Below are positions 18,875-28,703 of a DNA stretch of 64,000 bases, in pieces; positions within the stretch are counted from its first letter, which is position 1, and the number at the start of each line of letters is the position of its first letter. Source of the DNA: Thioclava sediminum. Its GTDB lineage: Bacteria; Pseudomonadota; Alphaproteobacteria; Rhodobacterales; Rhodobacteraceae. Below the pieces are notes generated by a model. That model was given only the letters and a program-made list of their open reading frames with translations, ran no database searches and was not told where the DNA came from. The position numbers and the translations under genes were made by a program. The stretch lies in contig NZ_MPZV01000003.1 in assembly GCF_002020355.1 (NCBI RefSeq), positions 558,001 to 622,000 on the forward strand, written 5' to 3'.

Positions 18875-18953
18875 CGAGGCCCGCGACGCGGCAAGCCGAT
18901 CGCGTTGGGCTGCGAACCGCGTAGAACTGAATGCGAAGCAACCACCCAGACAA

Positions 18954-18983
18954 AAAAGCCGGCGCGGTGAGGCGCCGGCTTTC
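18954..18983. terminator. Bidirectional terminator
   Basis: A-run, nine-base-pair core AGCCGGCGC/GCGCCGGCT (18957-18965/18972-18980) and T-run. It lies between the convergent chemoreceptor (+) and DUF1236 protein (-). Confidence 0.85.
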
Positions 18984-19006
18984 TTTATGGTCTCTATCAT
19001 CGAGCC

Positions 19007-19705
19007 TTACGAGGCGGGCACGACGTAGACGATCGCGCGGCTATCAGGGTTCACGAAGACCGTGTTGTCGTTGATGTTGCCATAGGCATAGGTGCTGTCC
19101 GGCACCGGCGTCAGCGTCACCATGTCCGGAATGACCTTGCCGGTCGCGACTTCCCCGTCGAGATAGACCGGCGCGACGGGGTGCTTCTCGACCCAGGTGA
19201 TCGTGGTCGGCTCGGGCTTGGCCGCAGCGCCCACGCCGGCGGAACCGATCAGCGCGCCGACCACGGCGCCCACGGGGCCACCCACGGCCGCACCGGCTGC
19301 CCCGCCAGCAGCAGCACCGGTCAGTGCCGCAGCGCCTTGGCCATCCTTGTTGGCGTTATCACCCGGGACCTGGATCTGGTTCACGGTGACCGATTGCGGG
19401 CCGGTCGACAAAAGCGCCATCTGGCCATCGACCATCACACCCAGCTGACCTGCGGGCGCATAGCCATTCATACCATCGAAAGTCACCTGACAGATCGTGC
19501 CATCAGGCAGACAGCCTTCCACCGGAACGATGGTGCCGTCGGAGACCGTCGCGATCGTTTTCGACGAGGCCTCGACCCCGGCGTGGATATCGAACTCGCC
19601 TTGGGCGGTGGCCATCAGCGGCGGGCTGGTCTCGGCAAAAGCGGTACCGGCGATCGTCGTGGTGCTGGCGGCAGCAGCGAGGATAGTTGCGAACTTGCGG
19701 GTCAT
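19007..19705 (-). CDS. Secreted SH3-like/DUF1236 domain protein
   Basis: 232 residues from ATG 19705, preceded by AAGGAGG at ideal distance; the open frame upstream is spurious. A signal peptide (MTRKFATILAAAASTTTIAGTAFA) leads to a bacterial SH3-like region (about 28-95, with IHAGVEASSKTIATV and two cysteines in CLPDGTIC). A glycine-zipper segment rich in GAAAGGAAGAA (about 125-160) and a C-terminal DUF1236 domain (HPVAPVYLDGEVATGKVIP onward) follow. Such proteins are exported and thought to associate with the envelope; the exact role is unknown. It lies downstream of ispG on the same strand. Confidence 0.85.
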   Translation of the reverse strand: MTRKFATILAAAASTTTIAGTAFAETSPPLMATAQGEFDIHAGVEASSKTIATVSDGTIVPVEGCLPDGTICQVTFDGMNGYAPAGQLGVMVDGQMALLSTGPQSVTVNQIQVPGDNANKDGQGAAALTGAAAGGAAGAAVGGPVGAVVGALIGSAGVGAAAKPEPTTITWVEKHPVAPVYLDGEVATGKVIPDMVTLTPVPDSTYAYGNINDNTVFVNPDSRAIVYVVPAS

Positions 19706-19860
19706 TGGAATTACCTCCTTTATTACCCTGACCGCCACGAGGGACGGCCTCTCTCCGTTGTGGGGAGGGAAATGTGGAGGTGCGCCAATTCGTTCCCCCG
19801 GAACCCTATCACGGCAGCGTGATAAGGGCCAATTTCGGGGGCGCTTCGGCACTTTTCCGC

Positions 19861-20982
19861 TTATTCGGCGGCGGCTTTCTCCGCTTCGATCTCGGAAGCC
19901 TTTTTCTCAACCAATTCAATGATATGGTCGATCATATCCGCGTTGGATTGCTTGTGATCCTGCTTGCCGGCCATGTAAACCATGCCCGATCCGGCACCGC
20001 CGCCGGTAAAGCCGATATCGGTCATCAGCGCCTCGCCGGGACCGTTCACGACGCAGCCGATAATCGACAGGGAGATCGGGGTCTTGATGTGTTCGAGCCT
20101 TTCTTCCAGCTCCGCCACGGTCGCAATCACGTCGAAGCCCTGACGCGCGCAGGACGGGCAGGAGATGATCTGCACGCCGCGGGTGCGCAGCCCCAGAGAC
20201 TTCAGGATCTCGAAACCGACCTTCACCTCTTCGACCGGATCGGCCGAGAGCGAGACGCGCAGCGTGTCGCCAATGCCCATCCACAGGAGGTTGCCCAGAC
20301 CGATCGCTGATTTCACCGTGCCGGAGGTCAGCCCCCCTGCTTCGGTGATACCAAGGTGGATCGGCGCATCGGTGGCATCCGCAATGCCCTGATAGGCCGC
20401 GGCGGCGAGGAACACGTCCGACGCCTTCACCGAAATCTTATATTCGCGGAAATCGTGATCCTCGAGAATGCGGATATGGTCCATTGCGCTCTCGACCATC
20501 GCCTCGGGGCACGGCTCGCCGTATTTCTCCAGCAGGTGCCGCTCGAGCGAGCCTGCATTCACGCCGATCCGGATCGAACAGCCGTGATCCTTGGCGGCGC
20601 GCACGACCTCGGCCACGCGCTTCTCGTCGCCGATATTGCCGGGGTTGATGCGCAGGCAAGCCGCCCCCGCCTCCGCCGCCTCGATCGCGCGTTTGTAGTG
20701 GAAATGGATATCCGCCACGATCGGCACCGGGCTTTCGCGGCAAATCTCGCGGAGGGCGCGCGTGCTGGATTCGTCCGGGGTCGAGACACGCACGATATCC
20801 GCGCCGACATCCGCCGCGCGGATCACCTGATCGAGCGTCGCGCGCACGTCCGAGCTGTCGGTATTGGTCATCGTCTGCACCGAGATCGGCGCATCGCCCC
20901 CGACGGGGACATTGCCGACCATGATCTGGCGAGACTTGCGGCGGTAGATATTGCGCCACGGACGGACCGGGTTGAGAGACAT
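19861..20982 (-). CDS. ispG: 4-hydroxy-3-methylbut-2-en-1-yl diphosphate synthase
   Basis: 373 residues from ATG 20982 with GGAGCG upstream. It converts MEcPP to HMBPP in the MEP isoprenoid pathway using a [4Fe-4S] cluster. The N-terminal TIM-barrel is evident ([29 protein letters not shown]). Cluster cysteines lie in SCPSCARQG (about residues 275-280) and CVVNGPGEA (about 311). The conserved end region [18 protein letters not shown] is present. The length is that of proteobacterial single-domain IspG. The rodZ-like gene directly upstream is the usual gene order in this group. Confidence 0.97.
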   Translation of the reverse strand: MSLNPVRPWRNIYRRKSRQIMVGNVPVGGDAPISVQTMTNTDSSDVRATLDQVIRAADVGADIVRVSTPDESSTRALREICRESPVPIVADIHFHYKRAIEAAEAGAACLRINPGNIGDEKRVAEVVRAAKDHGCSIRIGVNAGSLERHLLEKYGEPCPEAMVESAMDHIRILEDHDFREYKISVKASDVFLAAAAYQGIADATDAPIHLGITEAGGLTSGTVKSAIGLGNLLWMGIGDTLRVSLSADPVEEVKVGFEILKSLGLRTRGVQIISCPSCARQGFDVIATVAELEERLEHIKTPISLSIIGCVVNGPGEALMTDIGFTGGGAGSGMVYMAGKQDHKQSNADMIDHIIELVEKKASEIEAEKAAAE

Positions 20983-21066
20983 GCAAACGCTCCTTCGAGA
21001 CCTCGGCTCCTGATACGCCAAGGCCCGCTGCGGTGCAACGGGCCGGGGCGGATCGTGATCTGCGGT

Positions 21067-22338
21067 TTATTGCTGGTCGGTCTGGGCCGGCGCGGCGGCA
21101 TCGCCCGCATCGGCCACGGCGATCATCTTCGCGAGGTCCTTGTCCTGCGCGAGATTGGCGACCGGATAGTCCTCGTCGAGTGCGGCGGAGGACAGCTTGA
21201 TGTTCTTCGTGACCTGACCGCGCTTGCCGACCGGGCCATGCGTCACGCCGTTGACCGCGAAATAAATCGCGCCGGATTCGCCGGTGCGCATCGTCGGCGC
21301 TTCCTCGAGCTTGGGCAGCACGTAACGCTCGCCCGCATCCATGACCTTCTCGAACAGGGTCGCGCCATCGGCAGACTTGATCCGCACCCAGGACGGCCGC
21401 ACGGCCAGCACGACGACGTCGGGCTGATCCGCTCCCAGCGCCTTGGCGACGGCGGATTGGATATTGTTCTCGGGGCCCGCCGCCGAGGCGAGTTGCGTGC
21501 CCTGCGGCGTGTTCGGGGACGTGTTGGACTGCGCCAGACCGATGAGATTGGGCGTCAGACCCGGAGCGGCGGCGCCCACACCCTGCCCGGCCAGCGCGCC
21601 AGTCGCATTGGGATCGATCGAAGCGATCGGTCCGTCGCGCGACACCAGAACCGGCGCGTCGAGCGCCGCCGGACGGTAGATGCGCGCGGAACGCTCGGGT
21701 TGGTTGACCTCGGGCAGCGTGTCGTCGGCCTGCGCCATCTCCGGCCCGTCCTTGACCGAGTCGAGCGGGTCGAGATCGGCCATCACGCCGGGGGCCTGAT
21801 CCACGGGCGTCAGCTGCACACGCTGCACTTCCTGCAGAACGGTCCAGCCGCCATAGCCGATACCGCCGCCGATCAGCGCCAGAACGAAAAGCGCACCGAC
21901 GGCGCGCGGCTCGATCTTGGTCCAGAGCGATTCCTTGCGCGGAATGAAGGCGGGATTGGCGAGCGCCTCGGCCATGTCTTTCGGGTCGCGCTGCGGCTTC
22001 GGGCCAGAGGCGGCCTCGGACATGCCATGGGCGGGCGAGTAGCCAGCCTCGTTGCAGAAGCGCTGGAACGACCATTCCGGGTCAAGACCGAGATAGCGCG
22101 CGTAGGAGCGCACATAGCCCGCGATGAAGGAAGGCGTGTCGAAAGCTTCCACGTCGCAGGCTTCGATGGCCGCGATATAGGCCGCTTTGATCCGGAGTTC
22201 ACGCTGGACATCAAGGAGCGATTTGGCGAGCGTCGCCCGCTCGCCGCGCATCACATCGCCAAGACGAAGTTCGAAATCGTCGAACCCTTTAGGTTTGACT
22301 TCGTCCCCCGTCGAAGGTTTAGCCCTTCGCCCGATCAT
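21067..22338 (-). CDS. RodZ-like helix-turn-helix membrane protein
   Basis: 423 residues from ATG 22338 (MIGRRAKPST; upstream frame unconserved). Residues about 20-100 form the HTH_25 domain typical of RodZ (FELRLGDVMRGERATLAKSL, then SFIAGYVRSYARYLGLDPE). One membrane helix follows near 135-155 (AVGALFVLALIGGGIGYGG). A long low-complexity linker leads to a C-terminal DUF4115-type domain (WVRIKSADGATLFEKVMDAGE). RodZ links MreB to the wall-elongation machinery. It is upstream of ispG, as in many alphaproteobacteria. Regulation by DNA binding is not expected from family knowledge. Confidence 0.88.
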   Translation of the reverse strand: MIGRRAKPSTGDEVKPKGFDDFELRLGDVMRGERATLAKSLLDVQRELRIKAAYIAAIEACDVEAFDTPSFIAGYVRSYARYLGLDPEWSFQRFCNEAGYSPAHGMSEAASGPKPQRDPKDMAEALANPAFIPRKESLWTKIEPRAVGALFVLALIGGGIGYGGWTVLQEVQRVQLTPVDQAPGVMADLDPLDSVKDGPEMAQADDTLPEVNQPERSARIYRPAALDAPVLVSRDGPIASIDPNATGALAGQGVGAAAPGLTPNLIGLAQSNTSPNTPQGTQLASAAGPENNIQSAVAKALGADQPDVVVLAVRPSWVRIKSADGATLFEKVMDAGERYVLPKLEEAPTMRTGESGAIYFAVNGVTHGPVGKRGQVTKNIKLSSAALDEDYPVANLAQDKDLAKMIAVADAGDAAAPAQTDQQ

Positions 22339-22445
22339 GCTGCCTGTCCCTGCCGTTGCCCGCCTGCGTCGATTCGGAGCCAATAGCCCCTTCGATTAAC
22401 AAAGGCTTATCACAAGCAAGCGAGCCGCGCACGCGCCTATGTGGC

Positions 22446-23675
22446 TTACGCGCTGGCTTCGGCGCGATTTAGCTCACAGCGCGCCCAAAGCGCGTCCATG
22501 CCCTTGACCAGACCGTCAATCATACCGGTGTCGTGCACCGGCGAGGGCGTGAAGCGCAGACGCTCAGTGCCGCGGGGCACGGTCGGGAAGTTGATCGGCT
22601 GGACATAGACCCCGAACTCGTCGAGCAACATGTCCGACAAGGCCTTGGTATGTTTGGGATCTCCGATGATCACAGGCACGATATGCGAGCCGTGGTCGAT
22701 GATCGGCATGCCCATACCTTTCAGGCGCATCTTGAGAATCTTCGCGTGCAGCTGCTGCTTGTCGCGCAGCTCCTGACCGCCCTCGCCTTTCAGGAAGGCG
22801 ATCGACGCGGCAGCGCCAGCCGCAACCGCCGGCGGGATCGAGGTGGTGAAGATGAAGCCCGGCGCATAGGAGCGCACGGCGTCCACCATCTTGGCCGACG
22901 CCGCGATATAGCCGCCGAACACGCCGAAGGCCTTGCCCAGCGTGCCGTTGAAGATGTCGATCCGGTCCATCTCGCCCAGCTTCTCGGCGATACCGGCACC
23001 GCGCGGTCCATACATGCCGACCGCGTGCACCTCGTCGAGATAGGTCAGCGCGCCGAATTCCTCGGCCAGATCGCACAGCTCGGAGATCGGACCGAAATCG
23101 CCATCCATCGAATAGACCGACTCGAAGGCGATCAGCTTCGGCGCGGCCGGATCGTCGGCGGCCAGCAATTCGCGCAGATGTTCGACGTCATTGTGACGGA
23201 AGATGCGCTTGGCGCCGCCGTTGCGACGGATGCCTTCGATCATCGAGGCGTGGTTCAGCTCGTCGGAATAGATGATGAGGCCGGGGAACAGCTTGGGCAG
23301 CGTGCTCAGCGTCGCGTCATTCGCGATATAGGCCGAGGAGAAGACCAGCGCGGCCTCTTTGCCATGCAGATCGGCGATCTCGTGCTCCAGCCGCTTGTGA
23401 TAGACCGTGGTCCCCGAGATGTTGCGCGTCCCGCCCGAGCCTGCGCCCGTGGCGTCCAGCGCCTCGTGCATCGCGGCCAGGACGACCGGATGCTGGCCCA
23501 TGCCCAGATAGTCGTTGCCGCACCAGATGGTGATGTCCTGCTTCGACCCGTCCGGCTTGGTCCAGACGGCGTGGGGGAAATTACCCTTCTCGCGCTCGAT
23601 ATCGATGAAGACGCGATAGCGGCCTTCCTCGTGCAGCTTGTCAATCGCCTGATCGAGTGCGCGGTCGTAATCCAT
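22446..23675 (-). CDS. hemA: 5-aminolevulinate synthase
   Basis: 409 residues from ATG 23675 with AAGGGAAG upstream, the same size as Rhodobacter HemA. It condenses glycine and succinyl-CoA to 5-aminolevulinate, the first step of heme (and, where present, bacteriochlorophyll) synthesis. Visible landmarks are [38 protein letters not shown] and the PLP lysine in [17 protein letters not shown] (about residue 248, as in R. capsulatus). An FNR-like palindrome 64 bases upstream suggests oxygen control. It is transcribed divergently from the M20 peptidase. Confidence 0.97.
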   Translation of the reverse strand: MDYDRALDQAIDKLHEEGRYRVFIDIEREKGNFPHAVWTKPDGSKQDITIWCGNDYLGMGQHPVVLAAMHEALDATGAGSGGTRNISGTTVYHKRLEHEIADLHGKEAALVFSSAYIANDATLSTLPKLFPGLIIYSDELNHASMIEGIRRNGGAKRIFRHNDVEHLRELLAADDPAAPKLIAFESVYSMDGDFGPISELCDLAEEFGALTYLDEVHAVGMYGPRGAGIAEKLGEMDRIDIFNGTLGKAFGVFGGYIAASAKMVDAVRSYAPGFIFTTSIPPAVAAGAAASIAFLKGEGGQELRDKQQLHAKILKMRLKGMGMPIIDHGSHIVPVIIGDPKHTKALSDMLLDEFGVYVQPINFPTVPRGTERLRFTPSPVHDTGMIDGLVKGMDALWARCELNRAEASA

Positions 23676-23738
23676 CTCGTGCTTCCCTTGCATGACTGTT
23701 CGCTGGGTCTGCCCTACCGGGCACCACAAAGCGCGACA

Positions 23739-23752
23739 TTGATAAATGTCAA
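23739..23752. promoter_or_regulatory. FNR/FnrL-type binding site upstream of hemA
   Basis: TTGATAAATGTCAA (23739-23752) matches the FNR consensus TTGAT-N4-ATCAA at nine of ten specified positions. It is centred about 70 bases upstream of the hemA start codon. In Rhodobacter, hemA is known to respond to FnrL. Confidence 0.65.
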
Positions 23753-23897
23753 ATTCCTCTCCCTGAAGGGCAAAAATGTCGCAAATAGTCATGAAAAGCA
23801 AACATTCAGTTTTCGCAATTTGTCGCGCCCTTGCGTCACCCCCTCTGGACAGTCCCGCGCGCGGCCCTAGGCTGAGGCCAAAATAAAGGAGGCCAGC

Positions 23898-25274
23898 ATG
23901 GCACTGAACGAGGTTCTCACCGAAATCGATAGCGGCCTGGACGCCGCGATGGACCGTCTTTTCGAGCTGCTGAAAATCCGCTCGATCTCGACCGATCCGG
24001 CCTATCGTGAAGAGACCCACGAAGCTGCGGAATGGCTCGTCAAAGAATTGAAATCGCTGGGCTTCGACGCCGAATTGCGTCCGACCACGGGTCATCCGAT
24101 GGTGGTTGCGCATTCCAAGGGTGACGGCCCGCGCCTTCTGTTCTACGGCCACTATGACGTGCAGCCGGTGGACCCGCTGGAGCTGTGGAACACGCCCCCC
24201 TTCGAGCCGCAGATCGAAGATACCGAGAATGGTCGCGTCATCCGTGGTCGCGGCGCGTCCGACGACAAGGGTCAGCTGATGACCTTCATCGAGGCCTGCC
24301 GCGCCTATAAGGCCGTGAACGGCGAGCTTCCTGGCAATCTTGTGATCTTTCTTGAAGGCGAGGAAGAATCGGGCTCGCCCTCGCTGGTGCCCTTCCTCGA
24401 GAACAACCGCGAAGAACTGACCTCCGATCTGGCGCTGATCTGCGACACCTCGATGGTCTCGCCCGGCGTGCCCTCGATCGCAGGCAGCCTGCGCGGCATG
24501 CTGAAGGAAGAATTCACCCTGCACGGGCCGCGCATCGATCTGCATTCGGGCCATTACGGCGGCCCCGCCCTGAACCCGCTGCGCGAGATTTCCAAGATTA
24601 TCGCGAGCTTCCATGACGATCAGGGCCGCGTTGCGGTGGATGGCTTCTACGAGGGCGTCCACGAAGTCCCGGCCGAACAGCTGGAAGCGTGGAAGACCTG
24701 CGGCTTCGACGAGAAGGAATACCTTCAGCACGCGGGCATGACCGTGCCGCATGGCGAAGAGGGCTATTCGACGCTGGAGCAGCAATGGGCACGCCCGACG
24801 CTGGAGATCAACGGCCTCTGGGGCGGCTATCAGGGTGCGGGCTCGAAAACCGTGATCCCGGCCGAGGCGCATTGCAAGATCACCTGCCGCCTCGTGGGCG
24901 ACATGGACCCCGCCCACGTCCGCAAGGCGCTGCGCGCCCATGTCGAGGCACGCCTGCCCGTCGATGCGCGCATCACCTGGGACGGCGATCTCGATGGCGC
25001 ACCGGCTTCCGTGATGGACACCTCGCGCCCCGAATTCGAAGCCGCGCGTCAGGCGCTTTCGGACGAATGGAACCGTGAGGCGGTGATCGTCGGCATGGGC
25101 GGCTCGATCCCGATCGGCTACTACTTCAAGTCGATCCTCGGCATGGACGCGATGCTGATCGGCTTCGCCAATGACGACGACGCAATCCACTCGCCGAACG
25201 AGAAATACGACGTCAAAAGCTTCCACAAGGGCATCCGCTCCTGGGCGCGCATCCTCGACCGGATCGCGAAATAA
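23898..25274 (+). CDS. M20 family dipeptidase/metallopeptidase
   Basis: 458 residues, AAAGGAGG nine bases before ATG 23898. It is a two-zinc amidohydrolase-type exopeptidase: [13 protein letters not shown] (first metal His, Asp), [10 protein letters not shown] (bridging Asp), [10 protein letters not shown] (catalytic Glu and metal Glu), and the dimerisation domain with SGHYGG and the late [10 protein letters not shown] metal histidine. Relatives include carnosinase-like and cytosolic non-specific dipeptidases. It is cytoplasmic, since no signal peptide is seen. It stands alone and is followed by a perfect-stem terminator. Confidence 0.93.
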   Translation: MALNEVLTEIDSGLDAAMDRLFELLKIRSISTDPAYREETHEAAEWLVKELKSLGFDAELRPTTGHPMVVAHSKGDGPRLLFYGHYDVQPVDPLELWNTPPFEPQIEDTENGRVIRGRGASDDKGQLMTFIEACRAYKAVNGELPGNLVIFLEGEEESGSPSLVPFLENNREELTSDLALICDTSMVSPGVPSIAGSLRGMLKEEFTLHGPRIDLHSGHYGGPALNPLREISKIIASFHDDQGRVAVDGFYEGVHEVPAEQLEAWKTCGFDEKEYLQHAGMTVPHGEEGYSTLEQQWARPTLEINGLWGGYQGAGSKTVIPAEAHCKITCRLVGDMDPAHVRKALRAHVEARLPVDARITWDGDLDGAPASVMDTSRPEFEAARQALSDEWNREAVIVGMGGSIPIGYYFKSILGMDAMLIGFANDDDAIHSPNEKYDVKSFHKGIRSWARILDRIAK

Positions 25275-25321
25275 GCACATGGCGGGGGCTTCGCGGCCCT
25301 CGGCAGACGCAATTATCGCAG

Positions 25322-25353
25322 AAGGCTGCCGGAGCTTGGCCCGGCAGCCTTTT
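25322..25353. terminator. Terminator after the M20 peptidase
   Basis: Perfect 11-bp stem AAGGCTGCCGG/CCGGCAGCCTT (25322-25332/25341-25351), loop of eight, then TTTT. It lies between convergent genes. Confidence 0.85.
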
Positions 25354-25456
25354 CATTTGTCATTGGGGCGCGATCATTCCGCAGCCTGCAGGGCAGTGCC
25401 GAGGGGCGGCTCGGCGCGTGTCTCGACTGGCGGACGGAGCTCAGCTGACCGGCGCC

Positions 25457-26848
25457 TTAGCGCTCGGTCAGCTTCAGCTCGATCCGGCGGTTCTGGGCGC
25501 GCGCTTCGGGCGTGTCGGCGGTGTTCACCGGGTCGAACTGCGCGAAACCGGCGGCGGCGAGGCGTTGCGGCGGGAAGCCGAGGCTCTCGACCATGTATTT
25601 CACCACCGACAGCGCGCGGGCCTGGCTCAACTCCCAGTTATCCTTGAACTCGCCCTGCCCCGACAGCGGCGTGTCGTCGGTATGGCCGTCGACGCGGATG
25701 ATCCACGGGATGTCGCCCGGGATTTCCCCACGCAGCTGGTCGAGCAGCGATGTCACCTGCTTGATCTGCGCGCGGCCCGCGTCAGACAATGTCGCGGAAG
25801 CGGGCGCGAACAGCACCTCTGAGGAGAACACGAAGCGGTCGCCTTCGATCTTCACGCCCTGCTTGCCCTTCAGAAGCTGCGACAGCTTCCCAAAGAATTC
25901 AGAGCGGTAGTTCTCCAGATCTTTTGCCTTGGCCTCGGCCTCCTTGCGCATCTTCTCCTGCAGGTCCGCGCGCTTCTTCTCCTCAGACGCCGCACGGGCG
26001 AGCGCCGCGTTCAGCTGCTGGCCGAGATTGTCGAGCTGCACCTTGGCCGCGGCATCCTTCTGCTGCGCCTCGTCGAGCACGTTTTGCAGCTGCGCGAGCT
26101 GGCCCCGCAACGCCGCGACCTGCTGGTTGAGCAGCGCGACTTTCTTCTGTGCCCCTTCCGAGATCGCCTGCTGATCGGCCAGCGCCTTCTGCGCGGTGGC
26201 TTTCAGCGCAGCCTGCTTCTCGGCCTCGGACAGCTGCTTGCCGAGTTGCTTTTCCAGATCGTCTTTCGCGGTCTGCGCGGCGGCGAGCTTGGTCAGCGTG
26301 TCCTCGGCCTTTTTGCGCGCCTCTTCGAGCTGCAGCGTCATCGCCGCGACCTCATCGCCCGATTTCGTCAGCTTGTCGCGCAGATCGGCGATGGTTTCCT
26401 TGCTCAGCCGGATCTCGTCGGCCTTGGCGCTCGCATCCTGCTGGGCGGCGTTGCGCTCGCCCACCAATTGCGCGACGCGGGCCTCGAATTCGGTGATCTT
26501 CTGCTTGGCATCGGCGAGCGCGGCCTTGCGGTCATCGAGCTGCGAGGTGAGCGTCGAGATCAGCGTGTCCTGCTGATCGGCCTTGTCCTTCGCATTCTCC
26601 AATTCGCCGGTCAGCTGCTGCGTCTTCGTCTGTTGCAGCGACAGTGCCTTGGCGAGGTTCGACACCTGTTCGTTCAGCTGGATCAGCTCGCCTTCCTTGG
26701 TGCTCAGCGTGTCACGCAGCACAGATTGCACGATCATGAAGATTGACAGGACGAACATCAGAACCAGAAGAAGCGCCGTCATCGCATCGACGAAACCCGG
26801 CCAGATATTGGTCGAGAACCGATTGCCGCCGCGCCGTGCCAGAGCCAT
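25457..26848 (-). CDS. MotB/OmpA-like peptidoglycan-binding membrane protein with long coiled coil
   Basis: 463 residues. An N-terminal membrane helix contains a MotB-like proton-channel motif (IWPGFVDAMTALLLVLMFVL, with Asp near residue 21). It is followed by a coiled coil of some 260 residues (QLNEQVSNLAKAL through RKEAEAKAKDLE) and a C-terminal OmpA peptidoglycan-binding domain (about 335-463; VDGHTDDTPLSG, FPPQRLAAAGFAQFDPV). It pairs with the MotA/ExbB-like protein encoded three bases upstream, so together they probably form a proton-driven stator-like complex anchored to the wall. There is no flagellar gene nearby. The task it powers is unknown. Confidence 0.85.
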   Translation of the reverse strand: MALARRGGNRFSTNIWPGFVDAMTALLLVLMFVLSIFMIVQSVLRDTLSTKEGELIQLNEQVSNLAKALSLQQTKTQQLTGELENAKDKADQQDTLISTLTSQLDDRKAALADAKQKITEFEARVAQLVGERNAAQQDASAKADEIRLSKETIADLRDKLTKSGDEVAAMTLQLEEARKKAEDTLTKLAAAQTAKDDLEKQLGKQLSEAEKQAALKATAQKALADQQAISEGAQKKVALLNQQVAALRGQLAQLQNVLDEAQQKDAAAKVQLDNLGQQLNAALARAASEEKKRADLQEKMRKEAEAKAKDLENYRSEFFGKLSQLLKGKQGVKIEGDRFVFSSEVLFAPASATLSDAGRAQIKQVTSLLDQLRGEIPGDIPWIIRVDGHTDDTPLSGQGEFKDNWELSQARALSVVKYMVESLGFPPQRLAAAGFAQFDPVNTADTPEARAQNRRIELKLTER

Positions 26849-26851
26849 GAA

Positions 26852-28048
26852 TCAATCCTCGCGATGCGGTTTGTAGCCGAGGATCGCCCGGGTGAGACCT
26901 GCGAAATCATGGCGCAGCTCGGCCATGCTTTCCTGCCGCCCGGCGCTGACTTCCTCGAGCATTCGCATCATCTGCTGGTCGATCGAGCGCAGCCGCATCC
27001 GGGTCTCCATCAGCGCCTCCGCCTCGGGAGCGCCCTCGGCTGTGCGTTGCGCGAGGTGATCGAGCGCGCCGATTAGCCGCTCCTGCCCCTCGGCCATCTG
27101 TTGCAGCGCGCCTTGCTGGCGGTGGCGCGCATCCATCTCTGCCGAGAGCCGTTCCGACAGGTCGTGAATGGCGTTCGACAGATGCGCGATCCGCGCCTCG
27201 GTCTGCACGCGACCGGCATCGGAGCGCACGAACAGCGTCTGGATCTGGTCCATCTGCTCGGACATGTGATCGAGAACGCCCGCCACCATCGAGCCTTCGC
27301 CATCGCCCCCTTCGAGCGCGGTGAAGCTGAGCCGCGTGATCGAGGAAATCCATTCCTCCAGCTCGCGGTAGAACCGGTTCTGACCGTGGCTCGCGAACAG
27401 CTCCAGCAAGCCCACCACCAGCGAGCCCGCAAGACCCAGGAGCGAGGAGGAGAACGCCGTGCCCATGCCGCCCAGCTGCGCCTCCAGACCCGTCATCAGA
27501 TTGTCGAACACGCCGATCGCGCTCTCGCCCTCCTTGGGCGCCAGTGCGCGGATTGTCTCGACCACCGCAGGCACGGTGGTGGCGAGACCGTAAAACGTCC
27601 CGAGCAGGCCGAGGAAGATCAGCAGCCCAGCGATATAGCGGGTGATGTCGCGCGCCTCGTCGATCCGGGTCGCGACGGATTCGAGGATCGAGCGCCCCGA
27701 GGAGGACGACACCGCGCGGCGCGCCTCGCGCGAGCCCAGAAGGGACGCAAGCGGCGCAAGCATCGACGGCGGGCGCACCTGCGGGCGGCCCGGGCGGTCA
27801 GCGGCGAAGCTTTCGATCCAGTTCACCGCCTTCACCAGCTGCACCACCTGCCAGAAACAGGCGAGGATGCCGAAGACGAAGACCGCGAGGATCACCCCGT
27901 TCAGCCAGGGATTGGCGAGGAAAATCGGGAAGATGCGCGAATAGGCGAAGTAGCCCCCCGTAGCGACCAAGCCGAGCACCAGAAGCATCAGGATCACCTG
28001 ACGCACGGGTTGTGAGAATTGCGGCTCCAGCCGGATCGGCTCTTCCAT
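26852..28048 (-). CDS. MotA/TolQ/ExbB-like proton channel protein
   Basis: 398 residues. Membrane helices are at about 17-38, 47-70, 138-162 and 193-220. The ExbB/MotA core is seen in YIAGLLIFLGLLGTFYGLATT and GMGTAFSSSLLGLAGSLVVG. The C-terminal third is a soluble helical tail (RLSAEMDARHRQQ, EEVSAGRQESMAELR). The next gene starts three bases after its stop, so the two are one operon and probably one complex. Its best-known analogues energise flagellar rotation, TonB or Tol; here the partner has a wall-binding domain, so force on or across the envelope is inferred. Confidence 0.85.
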   Translation of the reverse strand: MEEPIRLEPQFSQPVRQVILMLLVLGLVATGGYFAYSRIFPIFLANPWLNGVILAVFVFGILACFWQVVQLVKAVNWIESFAADRPGRPQVRPPSMLAPLASLLGSREARRAVSSSSGRSILESVATRIDEARDITRYIAGLLIFLGLLGTFYGLATTVPAVVETIRALAPKEGESAIGVFDNLMTGLEAQLGGMGTAFSSSLLGLAGSLVVGLLELFASHGQNRFYRELEEWISSITRLSFTALEGGDGEGSMVAGVLDHMSEQMDQIQTLFVRSDAGRVQTEARIAHLSNAIHDLSERLSAEMDARHRQQGALQQMAEGQERLIGALDHLAQRTAEGAPEAEALMETRMRLRSIDQQMMRMLEEVSAGRQESMAELRHDFAGLTRAILGYKPHRED

Positions 28049-28110
28049 TATTGCCCCTCTTGCCTGTTTGCGCAGAGCCTAGCGAGGGTGCAGCCCTTCG
28101 CCAAGGGCTA

Positions 28111-28656
28111 TCACGACAAGTCGTGCAGCCGTGCCACCAATGCATCAAGATGGGGATCGGGGATGCCCAATTCGTGCAGATGCTGAGCAGTATTGAACAG
28201 ATAATCGCGGTTCGGACCGCGCCCGCCGGTGGCGCTGGCGATGATCCGCGCCTGCTCGTCATCGGAAAGCCCGCCGCAATACTGATCGTGATGGCGGTCG
28301 ATTACATAGGTCACCGCGCGCAGGCGCCGCCCGTCATCCAGATCGACGTCGATCTCGCGTTCCAGATAGGCCGAGGTCACCAGCTCGCGCTCGCGCAGAT
28401 AGGCCATCACCTCGTCTTCCTGACCGGGCTTCACCGCGAAGGCGAGCCCCGCACAAGCGCCCTGCCCCTCGTCGAGCGCCAGCACCAGCCCCGGCGCTTC
28501 GGGCGTGCCCCGATGCACCAGCGAGCGCAGGCAGAAGCTGCGCTCCCAACCCGGCGCACGGGCGAGCATCCGCTCGTCAAAATCGAAGCCGGGGTTCCAG
28601 ATCAGCGAGCCGTAGCCGAAGACCCAGATCCTGTTGTCGTCGCACTGGTCCTGCAT
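28111..28656 (-). CDS. ChaC-like gamma-glutamylcyclotransferase
   Basis: 181 residues from ATG 28656. The N-terminal WVFGYGSLIWNPGFDFDE is the ChaC signature and substrate-binding loop; RGTPEAPGLVLALDEGQG and YVIDRHHDQYCGGLS follow as in the family. ChaC enzymes act on glutathione, releasing 5-oxoproline and Cys-Gly. It is cytoplasmic. It is transcribed divergently from the DUF2125 gene with a gap of 47 bases, so their promoters overlap. Confidence 0.92.
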   Translation of the reverse strand: MQDQCDDNRIWVFGYGSLIWNPGFDFDERMLARAPGWERSFCLRSLVHRGTPEAPGLVLALDEGQGACAGLAFAVKPGQEDEVMAYLRERELVTSAYLEREIDVDLDDGRRLRAVTYVIDRHHDQYCGGLSDDEQARIIASATGGRGPNRDYLFNTAQHLHELGIPDPHLDALVARLHDLS

Positions 28657-28703
28657 GAGAACACGGCTTACATGGGGTTCAACCGATTTGCAAAGAGGCG
28701 AAG

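Noticed and set aside
25457-28048. Zorya anti-phage system (ZorA/ZorB-like MotA/MotB pair)
   Set aside because: The pair has the right general architecture, but ZorC, ZorD or ZorE genes are absent and the neighbours are housekeeping genes. Similar pairs are ordinary chromosomal genes in this lineage.
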